From positions 3,739 to 67,738 of the forward strand of contig CAYGSG010000006.1 in the NCBI GenBank assembly GCA_964352615.1: DNA of 64,000 bases. The letters run 5' to 3'. The position numbers and the translations under genes were made by a program. Shown piece after piece: positions 47,095 through 54,894 of the stretch; within the stretch, counting starts at the first letter, position 1, and the number at the start of each line of letters is the position of its first letter. Source of the stretch: OFTM382 sp964352615 (lineage in GTDB: Bacteria; Planctomycetota; Phycisphaerae; Phycisphaerales; UBA1924). Under the pieces are notes generated by a model, which saw only the letters and a program-made list of their open reading frames with translations, was not told the origin of the DNA and ran no database searches.

Positions 47095-47358
47095 ATGAAC
47101 AGCGATCGATTTAACGACATGCAAGACAAGATGGAACGTGCCCGTAGAGGCATCGTTAGCGAACTCATCGCCGGAGGCATGATGGACAAGCTCTCTGCGC
47201 TCTCCTGCGGCATCGAGTTTGACAGCTTCACCACTCGACCGGGCGAGGACTGGTTCCACTACGAGGCATACGTCATGCTCGACAACGAGTACCACTGCCG
47301 CATCACTTACTCGGGCGAGAACATCGAGTTCTACCCGTTCGAGGAGGCGTCGGCATGA
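47095..47358 (+). CDS. Small protein of unknown function
   Basis: 87 residues from ATG 47095, which follows an AAAAGGA site. The first 40 residues look helical with a Met/Asp/Arg-rich opening; the rest is beta-like, with DWFHYEAYVMLDNEYHCR. Aromatic residues are frequent. It starts a run of genes joined by ATGA overlaps. I do not recognise a family; as the first gene after the control region it may be a regulator or anti-defence factor, but that is a guess. Confidence 0.7.
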   Translation: MNSDRFNDMQDKMERARRGIVSELIAGGMMDKLSALSCGIEFDSFTTRPGEDWFHYEAYVMLDNEYHCRITYSGENIEFYPFEEASA

Positions 47359-47732
47359 ACCCTTCGCAAACGACGAAGCAGATGACGACCGTTGCGGACC
47401 CGAGATTCAGCGTGCAGAAGGCTCTCGCTGAACTTGAACGACGCGGCAGAGAAGAACCCCCTAGCGAGGAAAAGGTGAGGTACGACCGTTGGCTGACCGC
47501 TGTGATGGGAACCATCCAGCGGGCAAACGCCGCTGTCGGCCTCTTGTTCCATGCCGAGTTCGGGCAAGACTCGCGGGACAGGCAGACTGAGATCTGTCTT
47601 GACCCGCCCGAGGATGGCTTCGACGGATCGGTTCACCGCAGGGACATTCTCGACGGCAAGGTTGTTGATGAACGGGTCTTCTGGTTTGTGAGCCTCGGCG
47701 ATCGAGTCAACTTTCTGGAGGTGTCGGCATGA
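47355..47732 (+). CDS. Small protein of unknown function
   Basis: 125 residues, second in the run, overlapping the first gene and the third by 4 bases each. A helical charged N-terminal part (SVQKALAELERRGREEPPSE) is followed by a mixed domain with VVDERVFWFVSLGDRVNFLE. No membrane segment or known motif is visible. The strict ATGA overlaps at both ends make it a firm gene despite the lack of family. Confidence 0.7.
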   Translation: MNPSQTTKQMTTVADPRFSVQKALAELERRGREEPPSEEKVRYDRWLTAVMGTIQRANAAVGLLFHAEFGQDSRDRQTEICLDPPEDGFDGSVHRRDILDGKVVDERVFWFVSLGDRVNFLEVSA

Positions 47733-48076
47733 CCCGAGATGAACTCGAAGCATCGCACCGAGAAGAGTCAGACGGATCAGAGCGAAACAATCCTTGGGAG
47801 TTCATGCGTCTGCTCGACGGCATCCGGAGAAACATCCGAGGCCATCTCAAGGTCCACCATACTGCGGGTGCTTACCCGGACTGGGCGGTTGAAGAGATCG
47901 CTTTCCTTGGTGTCGCAATCAACTCGGTTGAGGGCGTCTATGTCAACGGCGTGATCGTCAACTCGCTGAGAGGCGTAGAGATTGGCTATCGCTACGAGGC
48001 TGTCGGCGATACCTCCTACTCGCTCATCCTCGAAGAGCCCCGACCGATCTCCGTCAACGATTCGGTTCCCGCCTGA
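47729..48076 (+). CDS. Small protein of unknown function
   Basis: 115 residues, third in the run, its ATG overlapping the previous stop. The middle WAVEEIAFLGVAINSVEGVY and YVNGVIVNSLRGVEIGYRYE is beta-rich. The N-terminus is acidic and looks disordered. No family recognised. A stretch without a gene of about 140 bases follows. Confidence 0.68.
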   Translation: MTRDELEASHREESDGSERNNPWEFMRLLDGIRRNIRGHLKVHHTAGAYPDWAVEEIAFLGVAINSVEGVYVNGVIVNSLRGVEIGYRYEAVGDTSYSLILEEPRPISVNDSVPA

Positions 48077-48216
48077 GCCTTACTGTTACCCGCCCCAATG
48101 AACCCGCCGCCGCAGAGGTGCGGTTCTCGGTTTTTCTGTCCTTGTTCCTACCCGTCTCCGTCTCAGCGTAGAGGCGGGCGGGATTTCAGACGGATTTATA
48201 GACAAGCGGAGACCGC

Positions 48217-48342
48217 ATGGAACACGACCTTCGAGAGATCAGCCCCTCGCTCCATGACAAAGCTCGTAGAGCCATCCTCGATGATCGAGACGCCATCGCT
48301 TTGGTCTGCTTGGCGGGTATACGCGGAGACATAGGAGGTTGA
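48217..48342 (+). CDS. 41-residue peptide gene
   Basis: Starts at ATG 48217 after GCGGAGA and ends with TGA at 48342. The chain MEHDLREISPSLHDK continues to a DRDAIALVCLAGIRG helix. Its last codons contain AGGAGG (48333-48338), the ribosome site of the next gene 3 bases on, so it may be a translation coupler for the following protein. Too short to classify. Confidence 0.5.
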   Translation: MEHDLREISPSLHDKARRAILDDRDAIALVCLAGIRGDIGG

Positions 48343-48345
48343 AAG

Positions 48346-48723
48346 ATGACGTATCCTTCCGACAGCGAAGTCAAAGCCCAAGTCCAAGAGGCCATGTCTG
48401 GACTGCCCGATCCCAGCGAGCTTGACGCCGGGTCGGTTATCGACGGAATCTATGAGTCATACTGCTGGGGGCTCTCCGCAGAGGAGGAGCAAGCCCAACT
48501 CGACCTGATCGGATCGGCGGTTCTCAACCGAGATCCGGTTGCGACTTTCATCGGCTCTCGACCGACGGAGAGCGTCTTCGCTCCGCTCATGGTCTACGTC
48601 TCGTCCATCCGCTTCCTCGATGTCAAGACCCAATGCATGCGGATGCTGTTGCTCTACGAACGGGGCCGTCAATGGCAGTTCGTCGGACCCGAGAGCTTCA
48701 ACGCCCAACTCTTCGAGTCCTGA
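48346..48723 (+). CDS. Small protein of unknown function
   Basis: 125 residues with a strong AGGAGG site inside the end of the preceding short gene. It has a long helical N-terminal half (VKAQVQEAMSGLPDP) with one cysteine-tryptophan patch ESYCWGLSAEEEQ, and a hydrophobic middle ESVFAPLMVYVSSIRFLD. No known motif. It is the last small gene before the candidate origin, and about 510 bases separate it from the primase-like gene. Confidence 0.68.
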   Translation: MTYPSDSEVKAQVQEAMSGLPDPSELDAGSVIDGIYESYCWGLSAEEEQAQLDLIGSAVLNRDPVATFIGSRPTESVFAPLMVYVSSIRFLDVKTQCMRMLLLYERGRQWQFVGPESFNAQLFES

Positions 48724-49234
48724 GGACTGATCCGTTCAGTCTGTCGCCGCAGATGCGGCGGCGGGTGCTGCCCTTGCTTCATACCCATTTACCCCCTAGG
48801 GGGGCAGACGAGAGAAGCAACGGACTGCTGTAATCTTTGGCATTTACGCATCGTCCGCATGATGATCTATCGGCTCTTCAAAACGGCCGTAGCAGACGCT
48901 GTGGGCTATATATATTATCTAGCCCCCTCTGCTGTAAATGGGTAGAACAACGGTCGCAAAAATGCTATCCGTTTTCAGTGAACCATGCCGCTCCGACGCC
49001 GTAGTGATGTAGCCGTAAATGGCTGCGACCAATGCCGATCACGAAAAAAGTTGCTGGTCTCGACATTTTTTGGACTTGTGATGTAGGGCTATTCGGATCG
49101 TTTGTCGAATACATAGATACGACAACTGATCTGAGACCGTCTATCTCAATACAAATAACCTTGCAAGGCAGCGAGGGTCATGGGGTCTGATGACGGTCTC
49201 CCCCATGGCCCTCGTTCTCTATGGAGAGACCGAC
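48724..49234. promoter_or_regulatory. Candidate replication origin/control region
   Basis: 511 bases without a gene in front of the primase-like gene. An 11-bp perfect inverted repeat, TACCCATTTAC (48782-48792) and GTAAATGGGTA (48934-48944), flanks it. Two more CATTTAC/GTAAATG copies are at 48841 and 49015. The palindrome CCCCCTAGGGGG is at 48792-48803, and a short A+T run (TATATATATT) at about 48907. Near the gene, TTGTCG/CGACAA (49102-49125) and TGAGA/TCTCA (49132-49148) are inverted repeats. This is the kind of layout an origin with initiator sites would show. Confidence 0.5.
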
Positions 49235-52105
49235 ATGACGACAAACGAAACCGTTTTTGCCGATGACTTCTCGTTCCTCGACGACGACCTTGATCTGGAG
49301 CTGAAGCCTCCGCCGCCGCCCATGGTCGATGACAACATCTTTGGCGTACCGGATGACGGCTCCAACATCGAGATACTTTCAGAGCAGGCGGAGGCTGCGG
49401 AACTGTCCTCCGAAATCCCTTTAAAGGGTTCTCGCTCCGAGAAGAACGAATCGACGGAGGCGGTCGGAGACGCCTCTCGATTCATCCACTGGCTCGGCCT
49501 CGATCCCTTTAACTATTCCTATATGGTCGATGGACAGACAGGACTGAGGGGCGGAACAGAGCGGCCCGAGCGAGCCGATGACCTCGCTGCGATGTCCGTC
49601 GAGTCTGACTCGGTCGTCGGAGTCTGGGTCGGTATCAATCCGGCGATCGATCCAATGATCAGCAAAGTCAAGCTCGGAAATGCTGACATCAGTCGCAGGC
49701 TTCATCTCGTCTTCGACCTCGACCCCAACAACAAGGACAGTCCGCCGGACAACAAGCTCGAAGCCCTTGCAAAGCTCGACGAGTTCCTCGCATGCCTGGG
49801 CTTCGCCGCTCGCATCAACGTCGATAGCGGCAACGGCGGCCTGATCCTCGTCAAGGTCGATCTGCCGGTAAAGGACTATACGGACGGCCCCAAGGGCTAC
49901 ATACAGCGGCTCTACGACGGACTAAACGAGGCTCTTCGGCGAGCCGGATTTGATTGGCATGTCGATCAAGCATGCAAGGACGCTTGCCGTATCGTTGGCC
50001 TTCCGGGCTCGATGAATCGGAAGCCTGGATTCAAGCCGGTCATGCGGTCGATCCTCGGCGAGCCGACCGTTGGCGAGCCCATGAGCGAGGCTGACTTCAA
50101 GCAACTGATCGAGCGGATGCCGAGTAGGGACAAGACGAGGGTTGCTCCTCCGCCGCCCGCCCAAGCAGACCGCCAATCGTCCGACGCGGTCGCCCTTGGC
50201 AGTTCATCGGACTTCCGCAGGCGGCTCCTATGGGCGATGCTCTGCGAGGAGTTTGGCAACGAGGACATCGAGCGTACCCGCAACATGCTCTCCGAGGGCG
50301 GCTTCGAGATCATCGACGATGACGGCGAGGGCGTCTTCATCGTCAGCCCATACGCCGATCAATACTCAACGCCGCAGAGCGATACGGATGTCAAGGTCTA
50401 TCCGTCCATGAGGGTTGCGGCCTTCCATGAATCAGACAAGCAGCTTGATTGGGACGGCTACGAGGGCTTCGCCCAAGAGTTTCTGCCGCAGTTCTGGTCG
50501 AAGTTCGAGGCCCGCCTAGCGGAGCGAGAAGAAGAATGGGAACGCAGTCGGTCGGGTCGGCTCTCGTCGCCGTCCGAGTACTTCGAGCCGATGGACAGTT
50601 CTCCGCCGTTGGCAGATGCTGACAGTCTGACCGACGATGAACTCGCCGAGATCATGGATCAGAGCAGTACGCATCGCAAGGTTGAGCTATCAGCCGATGC
50701 GTTCGGTCCGGAACTCTGCAACATCGTCGATACTGTTCTCGACGAGATGAACTACAAGGGCATTGGCGGAGCGACCTTGTTCTGCCTCATGCCGACGCTT
50801 GGCATGCTCCTCGGCAAGCGTCTGCTCATCCGAGAGAAGCGTTTCGACATGGCGAAGGGATCGTTCCGCTACGCCAACTCGACGGTCATCTACAACGACA
50901 AGACCGCAGGGGCAAAGACCAAGGCCATCGAGGCCCTGCTTGATCCGCAGTACGGCGAGATCGCATGGTTCTCGGCGGGCCGGAACGTCATCGAGCTTGG
51001 GAACTCAATGAACGATGTCGTCGAGCGTTGCGGCCATCTTATCAGCAAGAGGAGCAAGGACGCCGCCGAGCAGAAGTTCGAGGCCGAGCAGGCATGCCGA
51101 GACTCCATGGACGGCTTCCTTATCAACGCCGATGACGACATCGAGGGCTTCGGCAAGCTGAGCGGCAACAGGGACTGGTCAACGAAGAAACAGCATCTGA
51201 ACATTCTGACAAGCGGAGCGGACCTCTCGCTGCCGAACAAGGACTTCTTCCGGATCTACCTCGATAGCTGCGTCAGCATGATCGTCTCCGGTCAGCCCGA
51301 GCGGCTATCGCAGGAGTTCCCTTTCGACTCCAAGAACATCGACTCCGGCCTAGCCGGTCGATGCGTCTACTTCTCAGGCGGCTTTCCATACGAGTACGTC
51401 GAGGGGCGAGGCGACCAAGCGAGGAAGGAAGCCGTCTATCGGCGTATTGGGGCAATAAGAAGCCATAACGGATTCGTCGAGGTTACGTTCGACAACATCG
51501 ACGTATCGGGGATCTTCGGCAACCGGAGAGAGAGCTACCAACGATTCGCTCGGCTCCATCCGGACATCGCCGAGAAGTTCCGAGCGAAGTTCAGAGACAT
51601 CGCAGCCGTATGGGCCGGTATTCGGGCCGTCTGCGAGAAGGACGTTGTCGATCCGAGTAGGTCGACGCCGTCGCCTCTTATCTATCAGTTCGAGGATGAC
51701 GAGACACCGCCGGCCAGCGGCCATAACGGCAAGCGGATCATGGCGACGATCGACGCTTCGGAGTACTTCTTCGGCTTCTACGACCTGCTCTTCGACTCGC
51801 TGCTCAACTACTACATCGACATCAGCGACGCCGACCCATTCGCTCAGATGCAGCGTCAGATCCTTCTCGACTTCTACGGCCGTCCAAAGGGCGTCATGGC
51901 GAAGTCTGATCTACAGAAGAAGCATGGCAACGGTCGTCGCTACAACGAGTTCGCCAACGTCATGCAGTTCCTCGAAGACAAGTCGCTCGTCGAGACGAGG
52001 GCGACGAGCGGCAAGGGCAAGAAGTACGTCGAACTAACCGACCGAGGCCGCAGAGCCATCGAGCGGATGTACGAAGACATCGACGTTCCGGTTGATGGCG
52101 ACTGA
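49235..52105 (+). CDS. Primase-helicase-like replication protein
   Basis: 956 residues from ATG 49235, preceded by GGAGAG. The N-terminal half resembles the primase-polymerase family: HLVFDLDP (about residues 158-164), VDSGNGGLILVK (196-207) and DACRIVGLPGSMNRK (249-263). The second half (from about 480) is DUF3987-like, with FCLMPTLGMLLGKRLLIRE and, where a Walker A is expected, NDKTAGAKTKAIEALL, which lacks a GKS/T. A winged-helix end (KSLVETRATSGKGKKYVELT) closes it. Inferred role is replication initiation of the circular element. The domain identity is by motif only. Confidence 0.68.
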   Translation: MTTNETVFADDFSFLDDDLDLELKPPPPPMVDDNIFGVPDDGSNIEILSEQAEAAELSSEIPLKGSRSEKNESTEAVGDASRFIHWLGLDPFNYSYMVDGQTGLRGGTERPERADDLAAMSVESDSVVGVWVGINPAIDPMISKVKLGNADISRRLHLVFDLDPNNKDSPPDNKLEALAKLDEFLACLGFAARINVDSGNGGLILVKVDLPVKDYTDGPKGYIQRLYDGLNEALRRAGFDWHVDQACKDACRIVGLPGSMNRKPGFKPVMRSILGEPTVGEPMSEADFKQLIERMPSRDKTRVAPPPPAQADRQSSDAVALGSSSDFRRRLLWAMLCEEFGNEDIERTRNMLSEGGFEIIDDDGEGVFIVSPYADQYSTPQSDTDVKVYPSMRVAAFHESDKQLDWDGYEGFAQEFLPQFWSKFEARLAEREEEWERSRSGRLSSPSEYFEPMDSSPPLADADSLTDDELAEIMDQSSTHRKVELSADAFGPELCNIVDTVLDEMNYKGIGGATLFCLMPTLGMLLGKRLLIREKRFDMAKGSFRYANSTVIYNDKTAGAKTKAIEALLDPQYGEIAWFSAGRNVIELGNSMNDVVERCGHLISKRSKDAAEQKFEAEQACRDSMDGFLINADDDIEGFGKLSGNRDWSTKKQHLNILTSGADLSLPNKDFFRIYLDSCVSMIVSGQPERLSQEFPFDSKNIDSGLAGRCVYFSGGFPYEYVEGRGDQARKEAVYRRIGAIRSHNGFVEVTFDNIDVSGIFGNRRESYQRFARLHPDIAEKFRAKFRDIAAVWAGIRAVCEKDVVDPSRSTPSPLIYQFEDDETPPASGHNGKRIMATIDASEYFFGFYDLLFDSLLNYYIDISDADPFAQMQRQILLDFYGRPKGVMAKSDLQKKHGNGRRYNEFANVMQFLEDKSLVETRATSGKGKKYVELTDRGRRAIERMYEDIDVPVDGD

Positions 52106-52114
52106 CGCCAACGG

Positions 52115-53035
52115 TCAGAACGAGATGCTCTCGCTCAGAGCAGCGAGTTCGTCGGCGGTCCGCTGAACGTACCGTTTGGTCGTGTTCAGATCGGAGTGGC
52201 CGAGCAGACTCGCCAAGGCAACGAGATCGTTGCTCGTCTCTTCGAGGAAGCGACGCCCGAAAGTATGGCGGAGCAGATGCGGATGAACCGGAACGCCGAT
52301 CGCCGCTGAGTACCTCCGGAAGATGCAGCGGACGCCCCGATCGGTCAGAGCCCCTCGCTCGCCGAGGAACAAGTACTCGCCATCAAACTGCGGGCGGCTT
52401 TCGAGGTAGCGAAGAAGGGCCTTTCGGGCGGCGAGCGGAATCGGAACCAGTCGCATCTTCGAGCCTTTGCCGAGTACCCGAGCCCAGCCGCTCCGCTCGG
52501 AGAGTTCGACGTTGCTCAGGGTCAGCGAGACCAGTTCAGAAACTCTCAGCCCGGTGCCGAGAAAGACGTGAAACAACGCTGCCGCTCGAAGATCGCCTCG
52601 GACCTCGGCTTCTCGAAGCAGCTTGCGGACCTCGGCTCGGCTGAGTCCCTTCGGAGCGAGCGGCTGCCTGCGGAGTTCCTTGATGTGAGCGGCGGGCGAC
52701 GACGGAAGCTCTCCGGTGGAGGCGAGCCATCCGAAGATCCGCCGCAGAACAACGAGCGATCGGTTGACCGTAGCAACGGCTCGCTGCTTCCGGCGAGCGA
52801 GATGCTCCCGGTAGTCGGCGATGTCTCTGCCGACGACCCGACTCCATGCGAGCGGCTCAGCGTTCGCTTCGACATACCAGCGACCGAAGCCGTAGAGATC
52901 GGACCGGATCGCTCGGCGGCTTGCTGCTGCGTAGTCGGTCTGCTCAAAGAAGCGGGCGAGGGTCGGTTCGATGACCTCGGCCAAGGACCGCTCGAAAGCA
53001 TTATCGCTCCGGTTATTCATGGATGCTGGCTCCAT
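52115..53035 (-). CDS. XerC/XerD-like tyrosine recombinase
   Basis: 306 residues. The full catalytic set is present: Arg in GTGLRVSELVSLTL, Lys in LGKGSKMRLVP, His and Arg in HPHLLRHTFGRRF, His in LLGHSDLNTTKRYV and the Tyr in the same motif. It ends the reverse operon of the element and converges with the primase gene (10 bases apart). It may resolve dimers or act in excision alongside the tRNA-linked integrase. N-terminal start is at ATG 53035. Confidence 0.92.
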   Translation of the reverse strand: MEPASMNNRSDNAFERSLAEVIEPTLARFFEQTDYAAASRRAIRSDLYGFGRWYVEANAEPLAWSRVVGRDIADYREHLARRKQRAVATVNRSLVVLRRIFGWLASTGELPSSPAAHIKELRRQPLAPKGLSRAEVRKLLREAEVRGDLRAAALFHVFLGTGLRVSELVSLTLSNVELSERSGWARVLGKGSKMRLVPIPLAARKALLRYLESRPQFDGEYLFLGERGALTDRGVRCIFRRYSAAIGVPVHPHLLRHTFGRRFLEETSNDLVALASLLGHSDLNTTKRYVQRTADELAALSESISF

Positions 53036-53107
53036 TCTGGCAGCATGTAGAACTCCTACAACATGAACCCGGGCGATATGTCTTAGCTATCGCCAGGCAT
53101 TATCAGA

Positions 53108-53575
53108 TCAGTTCCGATTGGACAGGCGGCGGAAGACAGCCGTTAGCACCGATTCGGACCGCTCCGATTCGAGGCCGTCCGGGTACAACTCGCCGACGAC
53201 AGCTTCGATGGACGAGCGAGACGCATCGCTGACGCCAAGCTGCTTGAGCCCATCGATGAGATCTTGGAGCTTGGGACTCGCCTTCGCTGCTCTCGACCTC
53301 CCCTGACGCTTTGGCATCGAACGCTGCTCCATCGCCTTCCGACGAGGGGCGTAGAACAGGACCGGTCGCCCATCGATGCCTTCGCCGCTCTCCCGAACTC
53401 GCAGGCAGACGGCTTGAAGCTCGGCGTTGTAGAAGGGGCGTTTGGTTCGGATGCAGTAGATCGGCTTCGGGAAGACTCCCTCGTCGATCAACTCGTACAG
53501 CCTCGCTCTACTGAGATGGAGCATCCGAGCCATGTCGCTCATCGACGCCGCAGCCTTGATGCGTTGGTCGCTCAT
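53108..53575 (-). CDS. HTH protein, excisionase-like
   Basis: 155 residues starting at ATG 53575, with an AAAGGA site. Residues 8-45 hold a MerR/AlpA-type helix-turn-helix: SMSDMARMLHLSRARLYELI followed by DEGVFPKPIYCIRTKRPFY. The rest is basic and probably unstructured, with a helical end. Such proteins commonly act as excisionases or repressors, and it lies between the RuvB-like and recombinase genes. Confidence 0.78.
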   Translation of the reverse strand: MSDQRIKAAASMSDMARMLHLSRARLYELIDEGVFPKPIYCIRTKRPFYNAELQAVCLRVRESGEGIDGRPVLFYAPRRKAMEQRSMPKRQGRSRAAKASPKLQDLIDGLKQLGVSDASRSSIEAVVGELYPDGLESERSESVLTAVFRRLSNRN

Positions 53576-53607
53576 GGTTGAAGTCCTTTCGCGGGGAAGA
53601 GGGAAGA

Positions 53608-54552
53608 TCAGTCGGTACGAACATGGGCGAGGCCCGCCGCCGTCAGAGCCCGCCCTCGATCCGATCGCTCGATCAGTCCATGCCAGAGCAAGTTGGCCTC
53701 GACGACCCGAGAGACAGCTTCGGGCGGCTGCCCAAGACGAGAAGCAATGACGCCAAGCCTGAGCGGTCGAGACGAGTCCGCAAGCATGGCGAGATACGCC
53801 CGCTCATCCGGCCCAAGACCGAGTTCGTCAAGCTCTTCTAGCTCGAACGCCGCTGTGGCATGCGTCCGGTCGATGGCATCCGCTCCAACGGCCCTCGCAG
53901 ACCGACGAACAGCTTCGAGCAGGCGAACGGCGAGGCGAGGCGTTCCATGGCTCCGCTTGCTGATCTCGACGAGAACATCATCCTCAACCGCCCATCGAAT
54001 CTGACTGACCTTCTGCCGAAGCAGAGCGATCAGATCCTCCGTCTCATAGCGGCGAAGCTGACATATGAGACGCATGCGATCTCGAAGCGGAGGCAGCAGA
54101 CCCTCCGGATTGGTCGTCGCCAGGATCAGACAGAACGGCTCGATGACGAGGCGAGTGACCTTGTCGGAGTCGCCGCAGATGAAGACGGCCCGCTCGTCGA
54201 TGCCCTTGAGCATCGCCGTCTGAACGGCAGCAGGTACCTCATGGGCTTCATCGACGAACAGGATGGATCGAGGCTCGCTCGCCCCGAGGAGGAAGCCGTT
54301 CAGAGCAGCGACATTGACAAGCGACTGCCCGAGTACCTCTCGGAACTCCGTCGCCATCTCCTTTGCGATGACCTGCGAGAGGAGCGTCTTGCCGGTACCC
54401 GCCGGTCCGGTCAGAAGGCAATGCGGCATCGGCTCCTGATCCGCAAACGATGCCTCGATGGCGACCTTGAGCTTGCTGACGACCTGCGGCTGCCCGACGA
54501 CATGGTCGATGCATTGCGGAATGGCGTCGTGAGCGTGAATCGATTCGGACAT
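53608..54552 (-). CDS. RuvB-like AAA+ ATPase
   Basis: 314 residues from ATG 54552, preceded by GGAGG. Walker A is GPAGTGKT (49-56), Walker B FVDEAHE (about 99-105), sensor 1 in ILATTNPEG, and the arginine-finger region PPLRDRMRLICQLRRY is like RuvB. The rest has the winged-helix end LGVIASRLGQPPEAVSRVV. It lies outside any ruvA/ruvC setting, so it is probably a mobile-element motor, possibly for replication or branch migration. The host RuvB is elsewhere. Confidence 0.82.
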   Translation of the reverse strand: MSESIHAHDAIPQCIDHVVGQPQVVSKLKVAIEASFADQEPMPHCLLTGPAGTGKTLLSQVIAKEMATEFREVLGQSLVNVAALNGFLLGASEPRSILFVDEAHEVPAAVQTAMLKGIDERAVFICGDSDKVTRLVIEPFCLILATTNPEGLLPPLRDRMRLICQLRRYETEDLIALLRQKVSQIRWAVEDDVLVEISKRSHGTPRLAVRLLEAVRRSARAVGADAIDRTHATAAFELEELDELGLGPDERAYLAMLADSSRPLRLGVIASRLGQPPEAVSRVVEANLLWHGLIERSDRGRALTAAGLAHVRTD

Positions 54553-54894
54553 TGGCTGAACCTCCGACAGCCAACGAAGCCGGATGGGCTTCGGTGACGA
54601 CGTCGGGGGAGTACCCAGGCGGCTGGCGGCGTCCAGTCAAGCCAGAACCTGACAGGAAGCGGCAAAACCTGCCAATGCAGGCGGGATTCGACCCAAAACC
54701 TGACAATGGCGGCTCATTCGATGCGGGAAGAATTAGATGATGTCCAGCAGCCGAGTGTGCGGAAGCGTCTTTTCGACGAGGGGTTTTGACGTTCAACGAA
54801 TCGTTGTCGTCAGCGTTTTTCAGCTTCCAACCCGTGCTGCGAAAGACGAGTGCGACGGGTCTGCCCTCGGTCCGAGGGCAAGCTGATCCTCGAC
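54553..54894. other. Intergenic region upstream of the RuvB-like gene
   Basis: 342 bases between the amidoligase stop and the ATPase start (both on the reverse strand). It holds three copies of a repeat, AACCTGMCA (separate entry), about 95-155 bases before the ATPase start. I see no small gene in it. Confidence 0.5.
54645..54708. repeat. Three AACCTGMCA repeats, candidate operator
   Basis: GAACCTGACA at 54645-54654, AAAACCTGCCAATG at 54664-54677 and AAAACCTGACAATG at 54695-54708. On the transcribed strand they read TGNCAGGTT. They sit in front of the RuvB-like gene, so they may bind the HTH protein or another repressor. Confidence 0.6.
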
